NCBI GenBank assembly: GCA_012842645.1
Contig: DUSJ01000441.1
Location: forward strand, 1 to 11,492
Length of the DNA: 11,492 bases
DNA from: Clostridiaceae bacterium
GTDB taxonomy: Bacteria; Bacillota; Clostridia; DSM-8532
Direction: 5' to 3'
Position numbers and translations under genes: made by a program. Below are positions 1 to 6,990 of this stretch, one piece after another. The notes under the pieces were generated by a model, which did not search any database, was not told the DNA's origin, and was given only the letters and a program-made list of their open reading frames with translations. Numbering within the stretch: the stretch's first letter is position 1; every line of letters begins with the position of its first letter.

Positions 1-1089
1 CCTGGCCCCGCAGACCCTTTCACGGATCATGATCCCTATCGTGTCACCGGCAGACAACCCGGTATCATCAAGCAATGCGAGCCCCCCGTTTATACCGAGG
101 CTGGGAAGAGGTCCTCCGCTTGTTACATACCCAATTTTACTGCCGTTCATAATCACCTCGTAGCCGTTCCTCGGTATGCCCCTGTCGATCATTTCGAAGC
201 CATACAGCTTTCTTTTTATTCCCTGCTCGCTTTGCCGGGCCAGTGCTTCCCTGCCGATAAAGTCCTCCTTGCTGAGCTTCACAAAGAATTTCAGCCCGGC
301 CTCAAGAGGAGTAATGGCGTCCGAGAGCTCATGACCGTAAAGGGGAAGCGCTGCCTCAAGGCGCAGGGTATCTCTCGCGCCTAAGCCTACCGGCAGTATC
401 CCATAATCCCTGCCTGCTTCAAGGATGCCGTTCCAAAGCCTTTCAGCATCACTTTTCCCGTTTTCGGAAATATCAAGATAGATCTCGAACCCGTCTTCCC
501 CGGTATAACCGGTCCTGGACAGCAGCACCTTAAGGGGCGGCTGCCCGTCTTTTCCGAAAAGCCTGGTTTCGATAAACCAGTAGAAGCCGGGAAGCACAGT
601 GTTTTCGTCATTCAATATCTTTCTTATTATTGACTCAGCCCAGGGTCCCTGAAGCGCAAGCTGCACAATTCTATCCGAAATGTTTTCCACCGTAACATCC
701 CCGGTTACGTGCGATCTTATCCATGCCTCGTCTTTTTCAATATTGCCTGCGTTTACGACCAGAAGAAGCTTAGTGCCGGAGAACTTATAGATAAGGATAT
801 CGTCCGCCACGGTGCCGTTTTCATAGCACATGGGGGAATAAAGGATCCTGTTATCCGGAACGGGGCTAAGGTCGTTGGTTATAAGCCTGTTTACAAAAGA
901 AAGAGCATCCCTGCCTTCAATGATTATCTCTCCCATGTGGGATACATCAAAAAGGCCTGCCGTGTTTCTTACGGCATGATGCTCCTTCAGGATATCCGAG
1001 TATGAAACGGGAAGCTCCCAGCCTCCGAAAGAGGTGAATTTTGCTCCCATGGCTTTCTCAGTTTCGTACAAGGGGGTTCTCCTGTCCAT
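1..1089 (-). CDS. gcvT: Aminomethyltransferase of the glycine cleavage system (T protein), 3' end outside window
   Basis: The T protein takes the aminomethyl group from lipoyl-GcvH, passes the methylene to tetrahydrofolate and releases ammonia, in the cytoplasm. I translated 363 codons, still open at the window edge; the family is usually about 360-375 residues, so only the last few residues are missing. Family signatures seen: FGGWELPVSY near residues 21-30, the GLFDVSHMGE stretch at 45-54, GTVADDILIY at 92-101 holding the conserved aspartate region, VVNAGNIEKD at 111-120, and ALQGP further on. The C-terminal part has the expected RTGYTGEDGFEIY, VGLGARDTLRLEA and glycine-rich barrel (GYVTSGG). 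The start is the ATG at 1089, preceded at about 8 bases by AGGGAGGA. Transcription is controlled by the glycine riboswitch directly upstream; other gcv genes may follow beyond the window, which I cannot see. Confidence 0.97.
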   Translation of the reverse strand, partial: MDRRTPLYETEKAMGAKFTSFGGWELPVSYSDILKEHHAVRNTAGLFDVSHMGEIIIEGRDALSFVNRLITNDLSPVPDNRILYSPMCYENGTVADDILIYKFSGTKLLLVVNAGNIEKDEAWIRSHVTGDVTVENISDRIVQLALQGPWAESIIRKILNDENTVLPGFYWFIETRLFGKDGQPPLKVLLSRTGYTGEDGFEIYLDISENGKSDAERLWNGILEAGRDYGILPVGLGARDTLRLEAALPLYGHELSDAITPLEAGLKFFVKLSKEDFIGREALARQSEQGIKRKLYGFEMIDRGIPRNGYEVIMNGSKIGYVTSGGPLPSLGINGGLALLDDTGLSAGDTIGIMIRERVCGAR

Positions 1090-1110
1090 ATGCAAATCCT
1101 CCCTAAAACA

Positions 1111-1150
1111 TAAAAATAAAAGGGCATTAGCCATATACGGCTAATCACCC
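1111..1150 (-). terminator. Intrinsic terminator of the glycine riboswitch (expression platform)
   Basis: Read on the minus strand, GGGTGATTAGCC, a six-base loop and GGCTAATGCCC form a hairpin, followed by a U-rich run (TTTTATTTTTA) just before the gcvT ribosome binding site. The GGGT at its 5' foot is also the 3' strand of P1 of aptamer 2, so a glycine-bound P1 competes with the lower part of the terminator stem. This fits a glycine-ON attenuator, as known for gcvT riboswitches; the switching itself is inferred. Confidence 0.85.
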
Positions 1151-1351
1151 TGTCCTGTACCTGAGAGATTCTTATCCCTGACCATACTGATTTCGATAGT
1201 ATCAAACATCAGAGAAAATTGCTCCTTCGGTGCCTTAAGGCTCTTCAGAGTATTGTCCGGCTGCGGTCTTTTTGCCTGAAAGATTCATCCAGGATCACTC
1301 CAACCTCCTGGACTTGCTTCTTCGGCTCCCTTACGGGTCTCTCCCGTAGCC
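1147..1351 (-). ncRNA. Tandem glycine riboswitch (two aptamers)
   Basis: Two consecutive glycine aptamers precede gcvT. Aptamer 1 (1351-1259) has P1 strands GGCTACGG and CCGCAGCC (one A-C mismatch), a GGGAGAG element, GCCGAAGAAGCAA, and ATCTTTCAGGCAAAAAGACC. Aptamer 2 (1251-1147) has P1 strands ACTCTG and CAGGGT, CACCGAAGGAGCAA, and ATCTCTCAGGTACAGGACAGG. The paired GCCGAAG...GCAA and CTCTCAGG...GGACAG cores are the hallmark of the family, and the two aptamers are separated by only a short linker, as usual for tandem glycine switches. Glycine binding should switch on expression of the glycine cleavage gene. Confidence 0.95.
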
Positions 1352-1385
1352 TTCATCCAATCGCGTATTCAGTTTTTCTGATTCT

Positions 1386-1414
1386 ATTATATTTCGGCCG
1401 GTTATGATTGTCAA
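1386..1414 (-). promoter_or_regulatory. Sigma-A promoter of the glycine riboswitch-gcvT unit
   Basis: On the minus strand TTGACA (1414-1409) and TATAAT (1391-1386) are both perfect consensus, with a 17-base spacer. The predicted start near 1379 puts the first aptamer about 28 bases into the transcript. The -35 box lies only 17 bases beyond the stop codon of the upstream hydrolase gene. Confidence 0.92.
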
Positions 1415-1431
1415 ATTATGCAAATACCTGT

Positions 1432-2673
1432 TTACTTGATCACGCGTCTTGCCCCGAGATACTTTTCACCGTATGAGGCAAGCGACCTTATAACGACTTT
1501 TCTCTTGGACGAGGACGCGTGAATGAACATCCCGTCCCCTATATAAATGCCGACATGGCCAACCGTACCGTTTTTGTCTATATCCCAAAGCAGTATGTCG
1601 CCCTTCTGGAGTTCCGAGCGGGATACTTTTGTCCCCACAGAATAATAGGAATATGAAGAGGTTGGCAGCTTGATGCCGAAGTGGGCGAAAACATAATACG
1701 TGAAACCGGAGCAGTCAAACCCCTTGGGCGAGTGTCCGCCCCATACATAGGGAACTCCCAGGAATGACTTGGCATATTCCACGATCTGGTCAGCCAGGGC
1801 CTTCCCTGCGGCGCTCTGTGGCTGGGCAGCCGCCGATGTGCTGGTGGTGCTCCTCGAAGCGCTGGGCCACTCGACCTTATCGGAGCTGCTGACCAGGTAC
1901 TTGGCCAGCACATAACCGTTCTTGTCGGTCCATGTTGTGATCCTTGCCCATTCCCCAACGGTTTCATAGTAGGAGACCTTGTCTCCCCTCGTAATGCTGG
2001 TCACCAGTTTACTGTCCTTGGTAGGTTCCGACCTTACGTTCAGTTTGTCGGCATTCACATATTTGACTACGGGTTTTATGGTCTTGCTTGCGCTGTCAAC
2101 AAGGTAACCTGCAAGCACGTAACCGTCCTGGCCGGACGAAGTGGCGATCCTCGCCCAATCACCCTCGGTTTTGTAATAACTGACCTTGTCCCCTCTTTTT
2201 AGACTGGTTATAAGCGTACTGTCCTTGGTGGGCTTTCCCCTTACATTGAGCTTGTCGGCATTCACATACCTGTCCACAGGATCCGGCAGGGACTCGGAAA
2301 CATGCATCGAAGCCGGGATGATCTTGTTAAGCCCGGGGTCTATTATTATTTCTGTCTCTGCAGGATCGATGGCTGGCGCTGATGCCGGTATGGGATCTAT
2401 ATTGAAAGAATTTGCGTTATCGGAGGCTGATGACAGAGTTGCCGATGGATCTGTGATCGAAGCTGTCTGGATTGCTGTCTGGGTTTCCTGGTTATTGGTC
2501 GTATAGGTTGACTGGTTCGTCGATAAAATTTCTTCTTTTGTATTATTTCCCTGCACATTTCCCGCCACGCTGTCATAGGATACTGTTGCGGAGAGTGCAT
2601 AGGCTGATTGCGTAAGGACAAATAGCAAAGCCAGTAATAAAAATGGGGTGTTGATTTTCTTACGTCGTTCCAT
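1432..2673 (-). CDS. Secreted SH3b-SH3b-NlpC/P60 peptidoglycan endopeptidase
   Basis: This is a wall hydrolase of 413 residues. It has a signal peptide (RRKK, then a hydrophobic core FLLLALLFVL, probable cleavage after AYA at 26), a Ser/Thr/Asn-rich linker to about 130, two bacterial SH3 domains (about 135-192 and 204-261) that typically bind the wall, a Ser/Ala/Thr-rich linker, and a C-terminal NlpC/P60 cysteine peptidase domain (292-413). The catalytic Cys321 lies in FDCSGF and His373 in GHVGIYIG, with His385 in FIHASSS as the likely third polar residue. Such enzymes usually cut D-gamma-glutamyl-diaminopimelate bonds in peptidoglycan stems. The start is the ATG at 2673, with AGGAGG nine bases upstream and a proper signal peptide. 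The frame stays open to an earlier ATG at 2748, but that lies inside the riboswitch. Regulation is by the c-di-AMP riboswitch in the leader. Confidence 0.95.
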   Translation of the reverse strand: MERRKKINTPFLLLALLFVLTQSAYALSATVSYDSVAGNVQGNNTKEEILSTNQSTYTTNNQETQTAIQTASITDPSATLSSASDNANSFNIDPIPASAPAIDPAETEIIIDPGLNKIIPASMHVSESLPDPVDRYVNADKLNVRGKPTKDSTLITSLKRGDKVSYYKTEGDWARIATSSGQDGYVLAGYLVDSASKTIKPVVKYVNADKLNVRSEPTKDSKLVTSITRGDKVSYYETVGEWARITTWTDKNGYVLAKYLVSSSDKVEWPSASRSTTSTSAAAQPQSAAGKALADQIVEYAKSFLGVPYVWGGHSPKGFDCSGFTYYVFAHFGIKLPTSSYSYYSVGTKVSRSELQKGDILLWDIDKNGTVGHVGIYIGDGMFIHASSSKRKVVIRSLASYGEKYLGARRVIK

Positions 2674-2693
2674 GATGTTGTTCCTCCTATTTA

Positions 2694-2806
2694 AGGCATC
2701 CGGAGTTAGCTGACGGGTGCGGGTAATAGGAACCCCTACCATTTGCATGGATTAACCCCAAAATCAATTGGGTCCTCCGTTCACCCCTTGCCGGGCGACT
2801 ATGCCT
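2694..2806 (-). ncRNA. c-di-AMP riboswitch (ydaO-yuaA type)
   Basis: The leader of the hydrolase gene contains the conserved ydaO blocks in order: GGGGTGAACGGAGGACCCAA, TTTTGGGGTTAATCC, ATGGTAGGG, and ACCCGTCAGCTAACTCCG. The closing stem P1 is AGGCAT (2806-2801) with ATGCCT (2699-2694). This class binds cyclic di-AMP and normally lowers expression of wall hydrolases and of potassium or osmolyte transporters. No intrinsic terminator fits into the 20 bases between the aptamer and the start codon, and the ribosome binding site begins only a few bases after P1. Control at translation initiation is therefore more likely than attenuation here, which is an inference. Confidence 0.93.
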
Positions 2807-2888
2807 GTTTGTGTTTCTCTCTGTACAGCTGTGTTCGGATTTAAGCCATCACTACAGTATATGTATTAATGTTCCAGTTGCACAGTCT

Positions 2889-2917
2889 ATTATATCAGTA
2901 GCATTTTCCGTTGACAA
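2889..2917 (-). promoter_or_regulatory. Sigma-A promoter of the riboswitch-hydrolase gene
   Basis: On the minus strand TTGTCA (2917-2912) and TATAAT (2894-2889) are spaced by 17 bases. The predicted start near 2882 gives a leader of roughly 210 bases that contains the whole c-di-AMP aptamer. Confidence 0.87.
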
Positions 2918-2991
2918 GCAATGGAACAACTTACCAGGCTCGACACGTTTAATATATCCAGTTTTTGAATTATTATTAAAATCAGAAGTAT

Positions 2992-3018
2992 AATTTTATT
3001 TCTGTGAATGATAAAATT
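2992..3018. repeat. AT-rich perfect inverted repeat
   Basis: AATTTTAT at 2992-2999 and ATAAAATT at 3011-3018 are perfect 8-base arms around an 11-base loop. They lie in the otherwise featureless AT-rich stretch between the hydrolase promoter (about 2920) and the tRNA promoter (3151). No G/C pair strengthens the stem and there is no flanking T-run, so a terminator role is doubtful. I see nothing else in 2918-3150. Confidence 0.3.
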
Positions 3019-3150
3019 CCAAGGCAAAACACGCTGATCCTGTCCTAAGACAATATTACTATTCAATAAGGTATAAAATTACTGTGAAAAATTTTTAGTC
3101 GCTGTATTAGCAAAGAACCAGAAACGGAATACATTAACAGTTAAAAATAC

Positions 3151-3179
3151 TTGAAAAATTCAAAAGTCGGTGCTATACT
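3151..3179 (+). promoter_or_regulatory. Sigma-A promoter of the initiator tRNA gene
   Basis: TTGAAA (3151-3156) and TATACT (3174-3179) are spaced by exactly 17 bases and lie 23 bases before the tRNA 5' end. The downstream AAGGTACTAAAAATTTTC would be the short 5' leader removed by RNase P. Confidence 0.83.
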
Positions 3180-3202
3180 AATAAGGTACTAAAAATTTTC
3201 GG

Positions 3203-3280
3203 CGCGGAATGGAGCAGTCTGGTAGTTCGTCGGGCTCATAACCCGAAGGTCGTGTGGTTCAAATCCCGCCTCCGCAACCA
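3203..3280 (+). tRNA. Initiator tRNA-fMet (anticodon CAT), CCA encoded, with an irregular T stem
   Basis: Initiator identity follows from C1 opposite A72 (unpaired), an anticodon stem TCGGG/CCCGA with the three G-C pairs typical of initiators, loop CTCATAA, and D loop AGTCTGGTA. The 3' CCA is encoded. The D stem is GAGC/GTTC with one G-U pair. Two irregularities stand out. The T arm reads GTGTGG-TTCAAAT-CCCGC, which pairs only if one T is bulged out (the normal form is GTGGG/CCCGC), making the gene 78 rather than 77 bases. Position 7 (A) is also opposite C66. It may be a divergent second initiator gene, a decaying one, or a one-base sequence error. The promoter and terminator around it look fully functional. 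Confidence 0.93.
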
Positions 3281-3284
3281 AAGA

Positions 3285-3324
3285 AAACCCGCCTGTTCGA
3301 AGAGCAGGCGGGTTTAATTTTTTT
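3285..3324 (+). terminator. Strong intrinsic terminator after tRNA-fMet
   Basis: AAACCCGCCTG (3285-3295) pairs perfectly with CAGGCGGGTTT (3305-3315); the stem can continue through TTC/GAG to a GAA triloop. It is followed by TTTTTTT at 3318-3324. It ends the monocistronic tRNA transcript. Confidence 0.95.
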
Positions 3325-3372
3325 CTTATATAGTCAAATGCGTATCATATTTTCAGCAAAGACTGCAGCCAC

Positions 3373-3402
3373 TTTACACAAAGGATAATAATGGCATAAA
3401 CT
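3373..3402 (+). promoter_or_regulatory. Possible promoter of the GNAT gene
   Basis: TTTACA (3373-3378) and TAAACT (3397-3402) are 18 bases apart and precede the start codon by 28 bases. The -10 match is weak. Some promoter is expected here because a strong terminator lies just upstream. Confidence 0.35.
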
Positions 3403-3429
3403 AAGAAGAAATAAAGAGAGGAGTTGCTT

Positions 3430-4464
3430 ATGTTAAGGTTAAGGCCGTTACATGACAATTATCCTTATCCGTACCAAATCACCAAGGCGGCTGTTGCAAA
3501 ACTGAAGGAAAATTACGCGCTTTACTGCAAGATTCTGAAGCAGTCTGTCGAGGAGAAATCAAGGCAGCTTAATGTCAGTATTCCATCACTGTTGAATTGT
3601 CCGTATATAGACGACAATACTCCCCTTATAATGCATAGCTTATCTTTTTATATTGCCTACGAAAATAACGTACCCGTTGGCGTAGCAGGCATAAATCATA
3701 ATGGCAGTGATCTGCATATCGGCAATGTGTATGGATTCGCCATTATACCAGGCGCACGAGGCAGGGGATTAGGTACAACTTTGCTGAACTTCATTGAGTA
3801 TAATATTGAAACAAGAGCAAAAGGATATATCGACCAAGTACTCAAATTACGCTATAACAGGGAATTCTATGAAAAAATTATAAGAGGCAACGCACACCCG
3901 ACGGCAAAATTTGAGGTACATAAAGATGATTTTGAGACTATCGGCTTTCTTAAGAAAAAGGGGTATTCTTTAAGTAATGCCAAATCAGCCGAATATGTCT
4001 GTATGATAAAAAAGCTTTCTGGTATTGAAAAGAAATGGGGCTGGGAACTTGACGAGTCTTTGCCTGAAGGTCTTCAAGTGTTAAAAGAACCTCCTCCGGT
4101 TAAGAAAACAGGATTAGGTTTAAACGATTATGTAAGACTTGATCCGGACGACTATGAAGACACCAAATTTTGGGACCACTTAAGGTACATAAAGCGCGAA
4201 CTTATTGATAAGGGTCTAATAAACGTAATATCCCTGATAAATACGGAGGAGCTGCTTATTATTTGCAACGATCATTATAGTTATATAGGTTCAATGTTAG
4301 AATGGATCAAAAAGAATACCAGGCTATATTTATTGGGGTTGAGAAACGGGTTTAGATGCTGGAATACATATAAAAATGAAGACGAAGAAATCAGGTTTGA
4401 CTTGAGTTCGCTGAGTAACTTACTCAGGAGCTACATTGACAGTTCTATCTTGGAACTCCCGTGA
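3430..4464 (+). CDS. GNAT-family N-acetyltransferase with uncharacterised flanking regions
   Basis: This is a protein of 344 residues. The central part (about residues 70-193) is a GNAT acetyl-CoA transferase core: beta strands at SFYIAYENNVPVGVAGI, then motif A, GFAIIPGARGRGLGTTLL (about 102-119), where RGRGLG is the pyrophosphate-binding loop, followed by the amphipathic helix. The strand and helix around FETIGFLKKKGYSL resemble the GNAT end. An N-terminal helical region (1-68) and a C-terminal part of about 150 residues rich in charged and aromatic residues match nothing I recognise; the substrate is unknown. The ATG at 3430 is chosen because AGAGGAG stands six bases upstream; an in-frame TTG at 3424 would touch that site. 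It appears monocistronic, with terminators on both sides. Its DNA seems more AT-rich than that of the neighbouring glycosyltransferases. Confidence 0.85.
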   Translation: MLRLRPLHDNYPYPYQITKAAVAKLKENYALYCKILKQSVEEKSRQLNVSIPSLLNCPYIDDNTPLIMHSLSFYIAYENNVPVGVAGINHNGSDLHIGNVYGFAIIPGARGRGLGTTLLNFIEYNIETRAKGYIDQVLKLRYNREFYEKIIRGNAHPTAKFEVHKDDFETIGFLKKKGYSLSNAKSAEYVCMIKKLSGIEKKWGWELDESLPEGLQVLKEPPPVKKTGLGLNDYVRLDPDDYEDTKFWDHLRYIKRELIDKGLINVISLINTEELLIICNDHYSYIGSMLEWIKKNTRLYLLGLRNGFRCWNTYKNEDEEIRFDLSSLSNLLRSYIDSSILELP

Positions 4465-4499
4465 AACGCCATTATGTTAAGGTTGTAAAATAACGAGAC

Positions 4500-4536
4500 A
4501 AAAGCTGGCATTGGGGTCATCCCTCTGCCAGCTTTT
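4500..4536 (+). terminator. Intrinsic terminator after the GNAT gene
   Basis: AAAAGCTGGCA (4500-4510) pairs perfectly with TGCCAGCTTTT (4526-4536), and the interior GGG/CCC may extend the fold to a TCAT loop. The terminal TTTT run gives a usable U-tract; because of the A-run on the 5' side it could work in both directions. Confidence 0.85.
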
Positions 4537-4837
4537 CTGTGTATATAACGAAAATTTATAAGGAAACTCATTTGATTTTCTCAAACAATATTATGGGGTT
4601 ATTTTAGATTGGCATGTTCATTTCCTCCTATTTATAAAAGCCTGATAAAAAGCTGCATTCATTATTTTTATACTAATTATTCCAGCTAAATACTTCAACA
4701 GTTGGATGCTTGGCTATGCTTAAGATTTACAAAGTAACGTCTGTTTGATAGAGTTATATCCAGGAATAAGCGACAGATTGCCTGAAGATTATCCAAAAAG
4801 AGCATGGCATGCTGTCTGATGTACAAAGGGATAGTTT
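4537..4837. other. AT-rich gap with possible gene debris
   Basis: No complete gene is visible in these 301 bases. On the minus strand a perfect AGGAGG precedes ATGAACATGCCAATCTAA (4621-4604), a reading frame ending after five codons, as if a gene start had been cut off. On the plus strand a stop-to-stop stretch (4724-4819) encodes a protein-like peptide ending YPKRAWHAV, 18 bases before the next gene. I found no convincing promoter for the downstream glycosyltransferase. Reading these as remnants is tentative. Confidence 0.3.
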
Positions 4838-6334
4838 ATGAAAACATTATCAAAAATTCTATATGTATTACTGGTTGTTTTTTTATTGTTTTTGATTTTT
4901 GGCCGCTTCTGCCAGTCCCTGTCAGGCGGAATGTACGTTTCAGACTATCCGAACAGGTTTACTGCCAATACTTCGGCAGTTCTGTTTTTAATACTGCCGA
5001 TATTGCTGGCGGCGCTTGTTATAGTTATACAGAGATTCCTGTTCAATAATTGCTCAAGGGTAAAGGTAATCGTTTTGCTGTCAGCTTTCATCGTCATAAA
5101 AATAATACTTTTTGCAGTCTTTTATACAAATGTCGAGCTGGCGGCCGATTTTAAAACCTATTACCTGGTGGCGGACGCGCTGGCGAACGGCAAAATAGTT
5201 ATGCCCAATTATATCGCCACTTTCCCGCATGTTTTCGGATACCCGTCCGTACTGTCCATTGTATTCAGGATCTTCGGTTCTTCGGTAAAGGCGGGATTAT
5301 TTTTCAATCTCCTGTTGTCATGCGGTACCATATGGATCATATATTGCATAGGCCGGCAATTGCATAATGAAAAAACCGGGCTGATCGCTTCCGCTTTATA
5401 CGTTGCGCTGCCGTCAAGCACGATGTACTGCTATCTCCTGTGCAGCGAGTTCCTCTACCAGTTCGTCCAGCTGACTGTCGTTTTATTGTTCTTGTGCCTG
5501 TTGAAAGTAAAAGATAAATTCATATTCTTTGGATTGGCAGCTATTAACGGGATCCTTCTCGCCATATTATCGGCTATACGTCCGAATGGCTTGATCCTGC
5601 TTATTGCGCTGATAATCACGGTCGCTCTCTTCATAAGGGACTACGAGGTTCAAATCTCACGTAAAATAATCGCTCCTGTCCTCTGCGGCATCTTTATAGT
5701 TACATACATGTTTGCTACGGCCGGGATTAACGCATACATCGAAAATTACATCGGAACGAGTCTGGCGAAAAACAGGCTGGGATGGAATCTTTTTGTTGGA
5801 TTGAACCAGGAATCGCTGGGCGCCTGGAACAGCAAAGACTCGGAACTGTTTGGCTCCCTGCTGGCCGAAAAAGGCGCCGCTGAAGCGCAGTCAGAGCTGT
5901 TTAATATGGCTGTTGAAAGGCTTGACCAATTTGACAGCCTGCCTGAAACCATGTCGTTCCTTGCCAGAAAAACTTTAAGAATGTGGTCGCATGATCACGA
6001 AGTATATTCCTACATGGAAGGGGAAGTCACAAAAGTCAAGCCATGGTGGATGAAAAACCCGAGCATCAATAAAATCGTCAAGTTGGGGAGTGACGCCGTT
6101 TATTATATAATAATAAACATAATGGTCATCGGGTTTGTATACATGATGATCAAAAACAGGCGCCTAAATATGCCCGCGTTGATATTCGTTCTCTTTATCC
6201 TTGGAACAATTGCCCTGCATATACCTTTCGAGGCGGCTCCAAGGTACCATAATCCCTGCCTTGCTCCGTTCTGCATCCTTGCGGCGTACAGCGTTGCAGC
6301 ATCGGGAGCATGGGGCTTTGCGAAAACTCCTTAA
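4838..6334 (+). CDS. GT-C type multi-spanning membrane glycosyltransferase (ArnT/PMT-like)
   Basis: This integral membrane protein has 498 residues, with about ten to twelve hydrophobic segments (first at 6-22, second at 47-66, third at 76-95). After the third comes a loop with LAADFKTYYLVADALANG (about 101-118); an acidic residue in this position (Asp104) is the usual catalytic site of GT-C enzymes, which use lipid-phosphate sugars as donors. FGYPSVLSIVFRIFGSS, SAIRPNG (245-251) and a soluble-looking segment with FVGLNQESLGAWN (319-331) and RKTLRMWSHD follow, then more membrane spans. The same landmarks recur in the protein encoded at 9091-10608, so the two are paralogues. The start has AAAGGG seven bases upstream. 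Acceptor and donor cannot be told; a role in envelope glycan or glycolipid decoration is inferred. Confidence 0.82.
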   Translation: MKTLSKILYVLLVVFLLFLIFGRFCQSLSGGMYVSDYPNRFTANTSAVLFLILPILLAALVIVIQRFLFNNCSRVKVIVLLSAFIVIKIILFAVFYTNVELAADFKTYYLVADALANGKIVMPNYIATFPHVFGYPSVLSIVFRIFGSSVKAGLFFNLLLSCGTIWIIYCIGRQLHNEKTGLIASALYVALPSSTMYCYLLCSEFLYQFVQLTVVLLFLCLLKVKDKFIFFGLAAINGILLAILSAIRPNGLILLIALIITVALFIRDYEVQISRKIIAPVLCGIFIVTYMFATAGINAYIENYIGTSLAKNRLGWNLFVGLNQESLGAWNSKDSELFGSLLAEKGAAEAQSELFNMAVERLDQFDSLPETMSFLARKTLRMWSHDHEVYSYMEGEVTKVKPWWMKNPSINKIVKLGSDAVYYIIINIMVIGFVYMMIKNRRLNMPALIFVLFILGTIALHIPFEAAPRYHNPCLAPFCILAAYSVAASGAWGFAKTP

Positions 6335-6491
6335 CCATCCAATTGATCAGTCTGCTATAAAGCGGCGTACCTGCATGTGATTTAAGCATCGCTGATACAG
6401 CCATCTTATGCCATTTGTTCAAAACGTCGATAAGTATAACATGAAATCATCATAAAAAGACCTGTGAACTGAAGGAGATGAACTGTATACC

Positions 6492-6990
6492 ATGCTGAGA
6501 CTGGTCCATATGATCCCCTTTGATTTGGGCTGTATGTTCATTGATGAGCTAAGTATCGATAATAGCAATAATCTCTTGTTTGCAGACAAATTCATCAGCT
6601 GCCTCGAGAAACTATACGAAAACAGCGACCAGGTAAAGGTCAATCGAAGCCTTACCATTTGCCCGGACCAGTCGGGTCGGAAAATCCTCAGTTATTCCTT
6701 CAAAGATTTACACATAGTAAATAAGGCTATATGTGAAGTCATATTTAATCCAAACCTGGCCTGTTACATACTTGCAAACGGAGTAGGCGTATTCATCCTT
6801 TATGACTGTGCCGGCGATTGTCTTTCCGATGAACGGGAGGCCCTTGAAAAATGCCAGATGCCGCTGATCGCCAATTACCAGAAAAAACTGGGCCAGGCTA
6901 TGATACTTAACAGGATACCGCCTGCCGGGAAATATAAAAAATATATAGACTTCATGAGAGAATTCAAGACGATATGCTACCTTATAATTT
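6492..6990 (+). pseudogene. 5' part of an unrecognised gene, fused out of frame to an SDR remnant
   Basis: From the ATG at 6492 the frame is open to 7124 (210 codons), but only the first roughly 165 residues look like genuine protein; beyond about 6980 the frame is merely an alternative reading of the SDR coding sequence. The genuine part is soluble and mixed in composition, with MIPFDLGCMFIDEL near the N-terminus, a strand-like stretch NPNLACYILANGVGVFILYD (about 92-111) and a basic segment GKYKKYIDFMREF near the break. I do not recognise the family and assign no function. AAGGAG lies 14 bases before the ATG, somewhat far; an in-frame CTG at 6483 would be better spaced. The end given is the approximate junction. 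Whether a chimeric 210-residue protein is made is unknown. Confidence 0.5.

Noticed and set aside
2674..2748. N-terminal extension of the NlpC/P60 protein by 25 residues
   Set aside because: It is encoded inside the c-di-AMP aptamer, lacks a ribosome binding site, and would push the signal peptide inward; the ATG at 2673 has AGGAGG and a normal signal peptide.
6195..6422. Minus-strand open frame whose first part (LNKWHKMAVSAMLKS...) looks protein-like
   Set aside because: It is mostly antisense to the first glycosyltransferase gene, has no ribosome binding site, and the plausible part is only about 35 residues; a remnant is possible but not supported.
6435..6440. TATAAC as a -10 box for the unknown gene at 6492
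   Set aside because: No acceptable -35 element stands at 16-18 bases and there is no extended -10, so I do not list it as a promoter.
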